Shown here: positions 35,435-49,457 of the stretch, piece after piece
How positions within the stretch are numbered: the stretch's first letter is position 1
Layout of the letters: every line of letters starts with the position of its first letter
Assembly (NCBI GenBank): GCA_963969495.1
Contig: OZ018320.1
Coordinates: 80,988,248 to 81,052,247 of the forward strand
Direction: 5' to 3'
From: Ceratothoa steindachneri
Taxonomy: Eukaryota > Arthropoda > Malacostraca > Isopoda > Cymothoidae
DNA: 64,000 nt
The notes under the pieces: generated by a model
What the model saw: the letters and a program-made list of their open reading frames with translations, nothing else
Database searches by the model: none
What the model was told of the DNA's origin: nothing
Translations under genes and position numbers: made by a program

Positions 35435-36505
35435 GTTTATAGATGGCTTATCTTTGCTGGGTCATCTTAGAGTTTACTTATATTTACTAGTTAAATTTAT
35501 AGATGGCTTATCTTTGCTGGGTCATATTAGAAATGTCTCATCTTTTCTAGCTCAATATATAGATGGAATATCTTTACTAGCTCAATTTTTAAATGGCTTA
35601 TCTTTGTTGGGTCACCTTAAAGAAGGCTTATCATTTATAGTTCAATTTAAAGATGGTTTATTTTGCTGGCTCATCTTTGAGATGGCTTATCTTTATTAGG
35701 TCATATAAGAAATGTTTTAGCTTTTCCTGATCATCTTACTGATGACCTCTGTTAAGTTACATATCTTAGAGATGTGTGATATATACTAGCTCAATTAAGA
35801 GATAGTTTATCTTTGCTGGTGCATCTTAGTGATTGCTTATATCTTTGCTAGGTTATCTTAGAGATGTCCTATCTTTACTAGCTCAATTTAGAGATAGCTT
35901 ATCTTTTGTATCTCAATTTAGAGATAGTTTATCTTTGCTGGGTCATCTTAGAGATAGATGTCTTATCTTTAATAGTTCAATATAGAGATGGCTTATCTTT
36001 GCTGGGCTATGTTAAAGTTGTTTTATATTTAGGAGCTCAATTTAGAGATGGTTTATTTTTACTTGGTCATCTTAGAGATGGTTTATATTTTCTGCTACTT
36101 CTTAGAGATGCTTTATCTATACTACTTCACTTTAGAGATGATTTATCTTTCCTTTACAATTTATCATTGTTAGGCCATATTAGAGATAGTATATGCTTAT
36201 AAGCTCAATTTAAAGATGGATTATCTTTGCTGGATCATCCTTGTGATTGTTTATCATTGCTGGGTTATCTTAGAGATATCTTATCTTTACTTGCCCAAAT
36301 TAGAGATGGTTTTTATTTTTTAGCTCAATTTAGAAATAGTTTATATTTACTGGGTCATGTTATAGATGTCTTATATTTACTAGCTCAATATAGATATAGC
36401 TTTTCTTTGCTTGGTCGTCATATCAATAAATTATCATTTCTAGATCAATTATGAAATGGTTTATCTTTACTGGGTCATTTTAGAGATAGTTATCTTTACT
36501 AGCTC
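35435..36505 (+). repeat. 30-bp satellite, about 35 units, with 60-bp dimer structure
   Basis: The basic unit AGATGGCTTATCTTTGCTGG plus GTCATCTTAG is 30 bp. Two alternating versions can be followed for many units: one with TTTGCTGGGTCATCTTAG, the other with TTTACTAGCTCAATTTAG. This gives a 60-bp higher-order repeat (for example identical phases at 35441, 35501 and 35561). Divergence between units is roughly 10-25%. The period is a multiple of three, so plus frames read LSLLGHLRDG / LSLLAQFRDG decapeptides for up to about 100 codons, without a plausible gene start. Confidence 0.92.
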
Positions 36506-36799
36506 TTCGGAGCTCTCCTTCATCTGTCTAGTAGAGATGCCGTTGTTGGTTTTCGCGTGGGAGATGCACGTAAGGATAGTGGGGAATCCAGATGCAGCAA
36601 AAGTGTGTGGGAGGTACCAGAGATGTAGTCGCGTGGGGGTGCGAAAATGTGTGGGAGCTACCAGAGATGGGGTCGGGTCGAGGGGGGGGGATTGGAGAGT
36701 GCGAAACTCTCCTGGATCTGCCTAACTCTATGAATGACGGCAAATCTCAAATCCATTGCTACGCCTAACAATAGAGTCTGGGGGAATTTATCAATTACT
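36506..36799. other. GC-richer spacer with an imperfect 44-bp duplication
   Basis: TGTGTGGGAGGTACCAGAGATG (about 36604) recurs as TGTGTGGGAGCTACCAGAGATG (about 36648). No gene recognised. Confidence 0.5.
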
Positions 36800-37555
36800 A
36801 GTGAATTTCCTAGTTTCCTGACTTCTGCCCTAATTTCCTAATTTCCTAAGCTTATTTACTAAGGTACTACTTTATTTTCTCTTTTCTTAATTTATTTTTT
36901 TAATTTCCTAGTATACTTTCAAGTTCATTTTATAGTTGACTAGTTTATTCCTCGTTTATTTCATTGGTTCCAAAGTTACTTTCTATTTTCCTAGTTTATT
37001 TTGTTAAAGCTTAATATTTTCCTTCTTAAGTTCTTTATTTATTTACTAGCTTCCTAGTTTATTTTCTATTCCTAGTTTTTATTCTAGTTTCTTACTTTAT
37101 TTTCTATTCCTTTTTTATTTCGTTATTTTCAAGCTTTTTTTTAGAAATTCTAGTTTATTATCTAGTTGCCTAGTTTCTTTTCTATTTTTAGTTTTGTCTA
37201 CTTTCCAAGTTTATTTCATATTCCTTTTTTTTATTTCGTAATTTTCTAGCCTTTTTCTTTCCTTCTTTGTTATTTTTTATATTCCCGATTTCTTTCTTAC
37301 TTTCCTATGCTATTTTTTTGTTTAATTCCTAGTTTCTAAGCTTTCTTCCTAAGTTACTAGTTTATTTCGTAGATTTCAAGCCTTTTTTTTAAGTTCCTAA
37401 TTTCTTTTCAATATTCTTTGTTGATTTCCTAGGTTCCTAGTTTATTTTATAGTTTCTTAGTTTATTTCTAGTACTCAGTTTATTTCCTAGTCTCATTTTT
37501 TTCATAGTTTTATAATTTATTTCCTAGTTTATTTTATAGTTTGTGAATTATTTGT
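36800..37555. repeat. Degenerate T-rich array with CTAGTTTATTT motif
   Basis: Dozens of variants of TTCCTAGTTTATTTT occur at irregular spacing of about 15-25 bp. It looks like an old, decayed short tandem repeat; no fixed period could be assigned by eye. Confidence 0.7.
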
Positions 37556-40039
37556 ATTGAAAATGAATTTTCCATTTATAACTTCGATGCGACTTCTTCC
37601 GTGGTCTTGACATTCATGGCGATTGGCCTTATTTCTCGACGGAATGGTCAAAATAGTCGTCTTCGTCAATCCGCTACTTATTCAATCAATAGTGCCGCGC
37701 TGGATGGGTCGGGTTCAGATGGTAAGTAGTGTGGATTGGTTTAATACGACAGGGGTTCAAGTTTGAGTTTTTAATTACCGTAAATCGCCCTTTAATTAAA
37801 CCATCCGTCCTATTTTTCAACGAGGATCATCCCCCGATGCACTAGAGCTTGCTAGTGAGTATCGCTCTGACTTTATGTTGATTTCCTCATTCAGTTTGGT
37901 AGATCTAGACAAATAAAAAGATCCGTTGGCATTAATAAGTAATTAAAGAAAAAGAAAATTAGTTCTACCTCTGTAGAACTTGTTATTTTCAGTCTCTATT
38001 TATTAGTTTCCTTTTCTTTTTTTTTGGTCTCTTTACTACCCTTTTTGTTTCCCTTAATGCGTTCTCCCTGCATTAATAAAGAGCATCGCTCATTTTTTTT
38101 AGTAATCAAAAGCCGACTCGGGGGTGACATCTCTCGGGTAAATTTCTTCTTCCTCTTTATTTTCTCTCGAGGTAGAAACTCTGAGAAGAGTCTTGAATAT
38201 CATAGTTCTTGGGACCCTCCCAAGACGAAATATTCATTCTCACTTTCGAGTTAGTTGGTACTTTAGCAAAATATAAATATTCAGTCGGGAAGAAAAGAAT
38301 ATCTTATAAACAATCCCTAAAGTTTTCTTTCAACATCTGCCAAAGTTAGAGTTACAGAGTTAAAGACCAGCAAAGCCCATTGGATCCACTCTAAGGCTAG
38401 TCTTGAGGAAATAAGAGGTGGGGGGGGATTAAAGAAATAAGGTAGGATTGGTTGTGGTTACGATACCAACGCACAACCTTGAGCCTGTTGTATATGCTAA
38501 CCATTAGTGCCATATACTCCCGGTCGTGATTTCTGTTATCAGCGTGTTTGCTCCTCTCTAGAGTTCAAAGAGAGATGATAGTTTTTCAGTGATAATTAAT
38601 TAATGAACAATATTCACTGCGAGCAAAAGGTAATTTGTGTGAGGTGGTATATTTACATGTGGCACAGACTTCCGCAGGAGTGCATTAGGTGCTTGAATTC
38701 AAACTTACATTAGGAGTCGTATCAAGGAATTCAAGTCAGAGGTAACACGGCACTGATATCAGCAGACGAGAGTCTTAATCCATTTGGTCATGCCTGAATC
38801 GGAAAAGAGTTGGTTTAAACTGAGTTTATACGCCACCCACTTCGCTCTTGCCTTGCTACAGAGTTCTTAGTAGTAGCTATGATGGTAACTATTAGGGCGG
38901 TTAAGTCTATGTGATAAGTGGTCTTATGTTCACTTCTTGGTGGCGCTGAATTTAGACTATGAATACAAAGCTTCGCGAATGCATCCCTTAGAGGTATTCG
39001 AAGCTCTAGCTTCTTTCGTAAACTTTACTGGTGCCTTTCGCTCTTTTGCTCTTTAGTATTTTAATTACTGAATACTAAGTTGAAAATGGCACAGAAGAGG
39101 GAAAAATAATGAATATTTAATCAAATTATGATCACCTTGCATTAATAACCTTTTGACGATGATTCTTAAATGTATCTCGTTTATATCAATTTCATTAGGT
39201 CTCTTGTCAGAAATTCAAAAGAATCTCAAATTATGTCATCCCTATTATTTATTGGACCTTTGCAATGCAAATGTGGAGTTAAAAGTGCTTGAAAAGGAAA
39301 ATGACAAGAAAATATGCTGCAAAACTTCATAGCCTACTTCTCCAAACTAAGATAGGCGTTTGAGAGGTATGGGGACTGGAATCGCCATGAAACTCTATTT
39401 GTTCATTTTTATTCACCAATGCAGGCATCTTGATTGAGTTTCAGCAATCTGTCAAGAATACGATTGGGATGTTATTATTACCCTTGATTCCCCAAATAAA
39501 ATAAAATAGATGATACATTCGCCATTTCACCAAACTGTAACTATAACCATTAGAGGTGTAACAATAGCTTTAACACATGTCTTTCTTGTCTAGCCATTCA
39601 CCAAACCTCTTCCTGTTGTAATATAAGATAAATATTTTTATCATAGGTTATTGTCATAATAGGAACAATTTGAGTTTTTTATTTCATCTGTCTTTCTGAA
39701 TCGAGCGACGCCCACTGATTTTCGGATGTTAGAGATACAAGCTTCAGATTTGAGTAATAGTAATCCATATTTTTATGTTTGCTTTATTTTGCCTTTATTG
39801 AAAATTATAGTACGTATTTGCCATTAGCGCACACGCTGTTGAGAAAAATACAGATTATTTGACTAAATGGTTGTTTCAACCGTATGAGAATAAATTGCTT
39901 ATATAGAACATGACATTATGCGAGAGGTGTCAAAATTTGGCACAAAATGAAAAAGACTGAATTGCAAAAAATCTGTAGCTTATAGAGAAAATCTGAAGAT
40001 TTCAATTCAGAACACCCAAATTTGGTAATAACAAGTGTA
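37556..40039. other. Intergenic DNA, no gene recognised
   Basis: About 2.5 kb of ordinary, moderately AT-rich sequence without a domain, array or transposon signature that I can see. Confidence 0.5.
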
Positions 40040-40315
40040 AGTATAAATGAAGAGTTTTTTATCGAGTGTTATTGATATCAACGAGCGAGATAATTCTTAA
40101 TCATTAATAACAGGTTTGGCCCTACCTCAATGTTCAATACTGGCGTCCATGTTTCCAGACCTAAACTCTTTGAACCAACTTTGAGAAGTTCTCACCTTAG
40201 GGGTGTCCCCTCCAAATGCATTATGGATATTATCAGCAACTAGAACATCACTATGTCTCAATTCGAATTTATAATTGAAAATGACTCTAATCTTTTTGGG
40301 GTAGATACCATTCAC
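40040..40315 (-). pseudogene. Mariner transposase N-terminal fragment
   Basis: The minus frame from 40315 reads IRVIFNYKFELRHSDVLVAD then NIHNAFGGDTPKVRTSQSWF and KEFRSGNMDASIEH, a clear mariner N-terminal domain (IRxILLYEFKLGHxAxEAxxNI...RTxxxWFxRFRSGxxSLED). After a stop, a GRAKPVIND-like piece follows (GRP of the linker). Nothing of the catalytic domain remains. Confidence 0.78.
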
Positions 40316-40694
40316 TTGGAGGGAGTAAAAGGCTCCAATAAAACTTACTGTTTACATTTAATCTTCCCAAAAATATGCACTTGCATTAGCAAATCATCTA
40401 TTTTCGCATTTTCCTTCATAATTAAAAAAAAAATCCCCATATTTCCCGCGAAACCACCAAGTAGATCAGGACCAAGAACATTTGGATTCAATAATTAAAT
40501 ATTCTCGAAAGAACATTATTATAAATGCCGGGTTCTAGTAAGTATATTTTGTCTCCTCACTCAATTATAGCAGCACTGAATATAATACTTACAACGTTCT
40601 TATAAATTTTTAGTTTACTGGGTGTTTTTAAATTAAAATGGCTCTCCACTTCGTCTGAAGATGAAAATAGAGAAACAGAAATAGATTAGTATTT

Positions 40695-40697
<3 letters not shown>
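40316..40697. other. AT-rich intergenic DNA
   Basis: Nothing recognised. Confidence 0.5.

Positions 40698-40772
<75 letters not shown>
40698..40772. repeat. (AT)n microsatellite
   Basis: About 37 AT units. Confidence 0.97.
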
Positions 40773-40775
<3 letters not shown>

Positions 40776-40905
40776 TGTAGTTGCGTAGCAGTCTTTCTTG
40801 AATGCAAATTTTGTTGAAGACCATGGTGTACTTCGCTTTAATTAATTTCCTTTGGCAACTTTCTCTTCTTCTATCTTTTTTATTCCATCTTGTAGATGGT
40901 GGATC
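40773..40905 (-). pseudogene. Protein-like fragment FNKIC, second copy
   Basis: The minus frame is open and reads PPSTRWNKKDRRRESCQRKL, then IKAKYTMVFNKICIQERLLRN and YTN before running into the (AT)n tract. The match to 33182-33386 covers the basic stretch, FNKICxxExxLxNYxNI and the junction with the microsatellite, with DNA identity near 70% over the last 50 bases. Confidence 0.45.
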
Positions 40906-41462
40906 ACTTGTCTTGTATTCATCTCTCTTTTAAATGAATATGTTTACCAAACACATTAATTTAAAAAAATAATCGAATTTGCATTATAGCTATTTGAATG
41001 TCTCTTTGATACATCTTATTTCTCATCTCTATATTCCAGTGTTAGAATTCAGTTTCACATCATTTTGAAGAACATAAAGAAAGGGTTAATCATTGAATTG
41101 CTGGAGGTTTTGAGCGCACCCCACTTGCCCCTGCATCCACAGTTAGCAGGTTACACTAGCAGCCATTTTCAGCTAAATATATATTTTGCTATTTTTGTTC
41201 TATAGTTTCCTTGCTTTTTTCTTCTGACTGTCCGACCCCTCATCAGTTGCCTGTTGATAGAACCTTCTATCCTTAGATCATACAAGTACCCCTCCTTAAT
41301 ATACTACTTAAAAAATAATCTTTATTAACTATACTATCATTTATTTTCACGTGCATTATCTCTTGACTGTACTACATTACTGTTCCTCCAGCCTCTAAAT
41401 AATTCTAAATGGTTCTAAATAATAAAAATATCCCTGCTTATGATAATTTTTATTTACATTGG
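40906..41462. other. Probable intron 5' of the zinc-finger coding exon
   Basis: T-rich, leading into a polypyrimidine-type 3' splice site. No coding potential. An upstream 5' exon was not identified. Confidence 0.5.
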
Positions 41463-41481
41463 CTTTTTTCTATCGTTTCAG
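41463..41481 (+). promoter_or_regulatory. Splice acceptor before the zinc-finger start codon
   Basis: CTTTTTTCTATCGTTTCAG is a good polypyrimidine tract plus AG. The exon would begin at 41482. An in-frame TAA at 41492-41494 lies between acceptor and ATG, so the coding region cannot extend upstream through this exon. Confidence 0.75.
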
Positions 41482-41497
41482 AGCTTGGCGGTAAGGT

Positions 41498-44400
41498 ATG
41501 GCTTCAGCCACACTCAATTCTAATTTGATGGAGGCTTCCTTAGTTCCCCGAGGAGTATCTGATTCACACAGTGTAAGTGCAAACTCGCGTCCTCAAGACG
41601 GCTTTCCACCCACTTCTCCGCTGAGCCCTTCTTCAGGAGATCCTAATCACTCATTTTTGCATCAGGACCCTTTCGATTCTTCCTACGGCCCATTTTTAGC
41701 CGATTCCGAACTACAAGACAACTCGGTTTCAGGAGGAGAGGTCACGACCGAAGACGAAGAGACAAGTACTGGTGATAGTTTAGGATATTACTATAAGAGA
41801 TCGGCCGAAGAGGCGACTCCTACCTTGTCAAAAAAGCGACGGAAGCAAATGAAACCCGTCAGGGTGTCCTCGTCCGAGGAAAATAGTGACAATCAAGGAG
41901 GACCTCTTAACGCAACACAGAGGGAAACATCTTTTTATGTTGGGATGTCCGAGCCTTCACGCGAAGAAGAGTATGAACCCATTAAATGTCCTTATTGCCA
42001 CATAGAGATAAATTCGGATGAGTCCTTACGCCATCATATCATTGAAGATCACATTGGTCGTGTGTTGAATGAAGAAAATATACGAAATACTTATCAGAGT
42101 ATATTGAATAAGAGGGGGGAAGGGTCGAATAATCACGAAGATGCATTTCACTTGCACGAGAGAGAGGAAGGAGAGATGACGCCTTTAAATCTGTCAAGTG
42201 GACGATGGGAATCACGACCAACATCTCAGATCCAAGAAAATGGCCAAATAAGTCCCGATCCGGGAGTATCTCTCCCGTCTTCACTTCACATTCCATCATC
42301 CTACTCAGGCGATGTAAAATTCGGACTTCCAGGCTTAGTTCCTCTTGGTCCACCTCCTTTCCTGTTGCCTTTTTTGCAACAACAACAACAGCAGCAGCAA
42401 TCTCAGCAGCTTGATCGCGATAGATTACCTCCGACGCAGCAACCTTTGCGGCCGGTTAGCAATGGTCAACCTCAGATCTTCAATTTAGAAGCTTATTGTG
42501 ACTTATGTAACAAAGAGTTTTGCAATAAGTATTTTCTCAAAACTCATAAGGCAAATAAGCATGGGATTTATAGCCCGGATATATGTAGTTCACAGATGAC
42601 GTTTAGCTCTACCGGCTTATCTACACCTCTTATGGCAACATCCAATAACACATCATCGTCGAACATTTCAACTTCATCTGTATCTACTCCACTTACTGTC
42701 CCTAACCTCCAAACGTCTCCATTGAGTTCTATACATATTCCTGGACCTCCATTTGCTGGGGGTTTTATCGCAGCTAATATGTCAGCATTACCATTAAGAC
42801 CTCTATTACCACCTCACCTTCACTCTCTTCCAAAAACTCCTCTGGGACTGTCAAAGAATGAAATAGTTTCAAATAATTCAAAAAATGGAATTATTAACAT
42901 TGAAGCCTATTGCGAAATTTGTCAGAAAGAATTCTGCAACAAATACTTCCTAAAACGACATAAATCTAAAATACACAATATTGACATTGAGGTAACAATA
43001 AAAAATACTTCAAAATCACCTTTACCTATGGGGAAATCTGGCTATGATAGGCCTGAAGGATGGTGCGACGCGTGTAGAAAAGATATTGGCTCGCGTTCTT
43101 CCTTGAACTCCCATAAATTAAACAGTCACGGCCCCAATATAATAGTACCCATGTCTTATTCACAAGATTCAATAAACAAATCAAATCCATCCCAACAAGA
43201 ACAAATTACCAATAAAAAGAGTTTATCCCCTGAATCAGTGAATAATAACTTCAGTCCTTGGGATTCTAAGAGAGAGGAGAAGCTGAAACAATCCAGGGAG
43301 CAAGAACTTGACGAAAGGAAAGATCATTCAGGTCATATGGAAAATGAAAGATTAAAAGTCCCTACTTCTTTGACTGATATTGACACCGAAATGAAAGTAG
43401 AGGAAGCAAATGAAAAACATGATACGTGGGATAATCGGGAAAATTCTCTCAGCGACGATGGAAGAAGACTCTGGAAGGAGTCTTACCCAAAGCAAGAAAA
43501 TGTTTCATCTCAATTTGAAAAGTCTTTGCACCACGAAAATACTTTCATTCGAGAAGCAGTTTCGATTAAAGAAGAACCTCAAATGAATGTTGATGAACAT
43601 TCAAATAAATTCCCCTACAGATCTGATGCAGATTTTGAAAAAGAACTGAAGAATTTAAATCGGGAAAGCCCTGGTCAAGGAGGGAATCGATATCTTAATA
43701 AGCCAGAAGTAGAGCAAGAAAAAGAAGAGGGTATCTTCAAAGATTTCGGTGTTGAAAGGAGAAATACCCAAACACCTGTTAGAGAAGTTACAGACCCTCC
43801 TAGAACTCCTGGTGGGGGCAGTAGTACAGACGAGAATTCAAGGGAATTGGGCTTAATTGCAAGAGTGGGTCAGCCAGCAATCGTTCAAACCCCTACAGGG
43901 GCTAAGTTTACGCCTGACCAGTTGCGACAACTCGGTGTTATTAACCCTGATGCATTTTGTGAACTCTGCTGCAAGGAATTTTGTAATAAATATTTTTTGA
44001 GAACTCACCGCATAAAAAAACACGGAATTTACACTCCAGAATACTCGGACAGATCAAAACATTGCAAAGATCATTCACCTTTAAGTTTGGCAAGGATTTT
44101 TGAGCGTCAAGCGATGGAATTGAGACCAGCTATGCCTGAAATTGAAGGTGAGATTGAATGTGATGTTTGCCACAGACCTTTTCCAGGTCTTCATTTCTTA
44201 CAGATGCACAAATATTATATTCATGGACCTGGTCAAGAGATATTCCAACAAGAACAGTTATATCAGCTGCAGCAGCAACCCTTACAACAAGAACACTTAC
44301 GTCAACTGTCTCTTCAAACACAACAGCACAAGTTGCAGCAGCAGGTAAATAATTCACCAAAGTCTCAAGTCTCTTCTAGTCATCACAGGCAATCAGAACC

Positions 44401-46282
44401 GCAAAAATGCAGCCAGAATTCAAAACCCGATACTCAAGACAGCCAGATGATGGGAAATTCAATTCAGTTAAAAGTTTCAGAAGAGCAAGACGATATCTTA
44501 AGAGTACCTTTGAGAAGTCAAGGTAACGATCAAGGTGTACCAACTAGCCAAGTATCTCCAGCTGAAATTAATAATGCAACTAGTCCCCAGGAGCCAGACA
44601 CAAGTCAAGGTCTTCGTAAGCTTCAATCGATGATTCTAGAGCTCAATCGACAGGAAGAAGGATCGAGTAGATGCAAGATCTGTCAAAAGGACGTTGGAAA
44701 TAAATACTTCTTAAGGGCACACTTAATGACTGAACATGGTATTTTGCCTCAAGAGGTAAGTGGGCAAAGCGAAACCCTAACACCTCGAACATCAAGAGAT
44801 GGAACTCCGATTTCATCTCCTTCTTCGACTCCCCTTGCGGAAAATCAGGGTTATTGCAACATTTGCAAGAAAGATTTCTTTTCACGTTATATTCTCCAAC
44901 AGCATATGCTAAATTCACACGGAATATTCACTCCAACAAATAATCCCACATCCTTTTTAGATAGAATAAAAGCTGAAATAGAAAGTCGAGATGACAGAAA
45001 ACCCGTTTCTACGTCTAGATCTTATTGTGAAATCTGTAATAAAGAACTTTGCAATAAGTATTTTATGAAAACACATATGTTAAAAATGCACGGTATTAAC
45101 GTTGAAAATGGTACTTCAGGTGGAGTTACCTGCGATATATGTAAAAAAGAATTATGCAGTAAATATTTCCTGAGAGTTCATAAACAAAACACTCACGGTT
45201 TAGTTGAAGAGAGTGCAGATCACGAGAGCCAACCAGACGAGAGAGAGGTACAGATTTGTACTCTCTGTTCCCGGCGATTCAAAAACTTAAAATGGCTGCA
45301 AACTCACTTAAATAGTGACCATTGTGAAGAAGGTAAGGAAAAATGGAAGGAAATAGAAAGCAATTTGCCTAACTGGGATCATTCCTTGCCGAATTATCAT
45401 TTGTGCAACATTTGTGGCCAGCAGTTACCTGATCTAGTTGCTTTACAAATTCACGTAATAAAAAATCACAGTGTGAATTCTCCGGATCAAGATCACTTTA
45501 ATCCACAAGAAAGTGACATGAAGCAGAATTTTGAGTGTCCAATTTGCCAAATATCTTTCCCGAGTGCTGCTTTACTCTACGCTCACGAGAAAACACACAC
45601 ACACAATCTTAATCAAATTATCCCTCCTTTTCTTCCCCCTACTCATGGGCTCCAGTGCCCTATGTGTGTCCATGCAATGCCAACGATAGAGCTTTACCAC
45701 CAGCACCTATTGCATCACCATTTGCAAGGTTTTCTAAAGCCCCTTTTTGCAGAAGAAAATCCCCCCACTTCCTTGCCAAAGGAAACAAAATGTCCCGAGA
45801 AACCCCTTGTAACCAACGCAAATCCTGAAAACTCTTCGTTACAGACACCTTCGACTCCACGCAAGAGGTGGAGGTGTTATGAATGTGGTCTTAAGTTCAA
45901 GTCTAGAAACCAATGCTTGATGCATGTCCAAATTCAACACACTTCCAAAACTAGAGGCTTTATTTTGGGAAGATCCCCCTGCCGCAAGAGAATATTTAGA
46001 TGCCGCAAGTGCGGAGGCGTGGCTAGATCTCTTTCCACCTTGAAAAAACATTTCCGCAAAAAGCATCGCTCTTTAGAAGGGTTACCTACCACACATGCGC
46101 AGCCTTCCACCACCGATGGACAGTTTGTAATGCAGCCTTTCCATCTCAACAAGGAAGGCTGTGATGGGCAAACTGTTACGTACAATGACGAGCAGCCGTT
46201 CGTCCCATCTCTGGTGTATCTGCCTGTAGCCCGGAAGGTGCAAAGGCCTCTTACAGTGTCGTTCTGTCTCACTCCTGCTTAA
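41498..46282 (+). CDS. Large C2H2 zinc-finger protein, 16 fingers, 1594 aa
   Basis: A probable nuclear DNA-binding regulator encoded by one uninterrupted 4785-bp exon. Sixteen C2H2 fingers (first Cys at residues 164, 334, 472, 523, 821, 888, 1059, 1120, 1177, 1212, 1254, 1303, 1347, 1387, 1460, 1502) have mostly C-x2-C-x12-H-x4-H spacing; finger 13 has H-x3-H. Six fingers (starting 334, 472, 821, 1059, 1177, 1212) share a (C/G)(N/S)KYF(L/M) helix, and most of these are followed by HGI. Unlike classical tandem fingers there are no TGEKP linkers, and the fingers are spread through disordered Ser/Pro/Gln-rich sequence. Other features: KKRRK (112-116) as likely nuclear signal, Q8 at 294-301, a second Gln-rich stretch at 916-949, and possible SUMO sites MKVE (K633) and IKEE (K691). 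The ATG follows a splice acceptor and an in-frame stop. I cannot name an orthologue with confidence. Confidence 0.95.
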   Translation: MASATLNSNLMEASLVPRGVSDSHSVSANSRPQDGFPPTSPLSPSSGDPNHSFLHQDPFDSSYGPFLADSELQDNSVSGGEVTTEDEETSTGDSLGYYYKRSAEEATPTLSKKRRKQMKPVRVSSSEENSDNQGGPLNATQRETSFYVGMSEPSREEEYEPIKCPYCHIEINSDESLRHHIIEDHIGRVLNEENIRNTYQSILNKRGEGSNNHEDAFHLHEREEGEMTPLNLSSGRWESRPTSQIQENGQISPDPGVSLPSSLHIPSSYSGDVKFGLPGLVPLGPPPFLLPFLQQQQQQQQSQQLDRDRLPPTQQPLRPVSNGQPQIFNLEAYCDLCNKEFCNKYFLKTHKANKHGIYSPDICSSQMTFSSTGLSTPLMATSNNTSSSNISTSSVSTPLTVPNLQTSPLSSIHIPGPPFAGGFIAANMSALPLRPLLPPHLHSLPKTPLGLSKNEIVSNNSKNGIINIEAYCEICQKEFCNKYFLKRHKSKIHNIDIEVTIKNTSKSPLPMGKSGYDRPEGWCDACRKDIGSRSSLNSHKLNSHGPNIIVPMSYSQDSINKSNPSQQEQITNKKSLSPESVNNNFSPWDSKREEKLKQSREQELDERKDHSGHMENERLKVPTSLTDIDTEMKVEEANEKHDTWDNRENSLSDDGRRLWKESYPKQENVSSQFEKSLHHENTFIREAVSIKEEPQMNVDEHSNKFPYRSDADFEKELKNLNRESPGQGGNRYLNKPEVEQEKEEGIFKDFGVERRNTQTPVREVTDPPRTPGGGSSTDENSRELGLIARVGQPAIVQTPTGAKFTPDQLRQLGVINPDAFCELCCKEFCNKYFLRTHRIKKHGIYTPEYSDRSKHCKDHSPLSLARIFERQAMELRPAMPEIEGEIECDVCHRPFPGLHFLQMHKYYIHGPGQEIFQQEQLYQLQQQPLQQEHLRQLSLQTQQHKLQQQVNNSPKSQVSSSHHRQSEPQKCSQNSKPDTQDSQMMGNSIQLKVSEEQDDILRVPLRSQGNDQGVPTSQVSPAEINNATSPQEPDTSQGLRKLQSMILELNRQEEGSSRCKICQKDVGNKYFLRAHLMTEHGILPQEVSGQSETLTPRTSRDGTPISSPSSTPLAENQGYCNICKKDFFSRYILQQHMLNSHGIFTPTNNPTSFLDRIKAEIESRDDRKPVSTSRSYCEICNKELCNKYFMKTHMLKMHGINVENGTSGGVTCDICKKELCSKYFLRVHKQNTHGLVEESADHESQPDEREVQICTLCSRRFKNLKWLQTHLNSDHCEEGKEKWKEIESNLPNWDHSLPNYHLCNICGQQLPDLVALQIHVIKNHSVNSPDQDHFNPQESDMKQNFECPICQISFPSAALLYAHEKTHTHNLNQIIPPFLPPTHGLQCPMCVHAMPTIELYHQHLLHHHLQGFLKPLFAEENPPTSLPKETKCPEKPLVTNANPENSSLQTPSTPRKRWRCYECGLKFKSRNQCLMHVQIQHTSKTRGFILGRSPCRKRIFRCRKCGGVARSLSTLKKHFRKKHRSLEGLPTTHAQPSTTDGQFVMQPFHLNKEGCDGQTVTYNDEQPFVPSLVYLPVARKVQRPLTVSFCLTPA

Positions 46283-47171
<889 letters not shown>

Positions 47172-47263
47172 TGCCTTCCAACTTTTAGATAAAAGTTTAT
47201 TTTTCCCGTTAAATTCTCTTATTACTTTCTAATTGTGTTCATGTTAAATCATTAAAATTTATA

Positions 47264-47266
<3 letters not shown>

Positions 47267-47342
<76 letters not shown>
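47267..47342. repeat. (AT)n microsatellite
   Basis: About 38 units, 100 bp from the previous tract. Confidence 0.96.
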
Positions 47343-49367
<2,025 letters not shown>

Positions 49368-49380
49368 ACACACACACACG

Positions 49381-49456
<76 letters not shown>
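49368..49456. repeat. (CA)n(TA)n compound microsatellite
   Basis: CA units (one CG interruption) precede about 28 TA units, ending in CACACA. Confidence 0.96.

Positions 49457-49457
<1 letters not shown>

Noticed and set aside
42039..42353. Antisense open frames inside the zinc-finger gene
   Set aside because: Shadows of the long coding exon in other frames.
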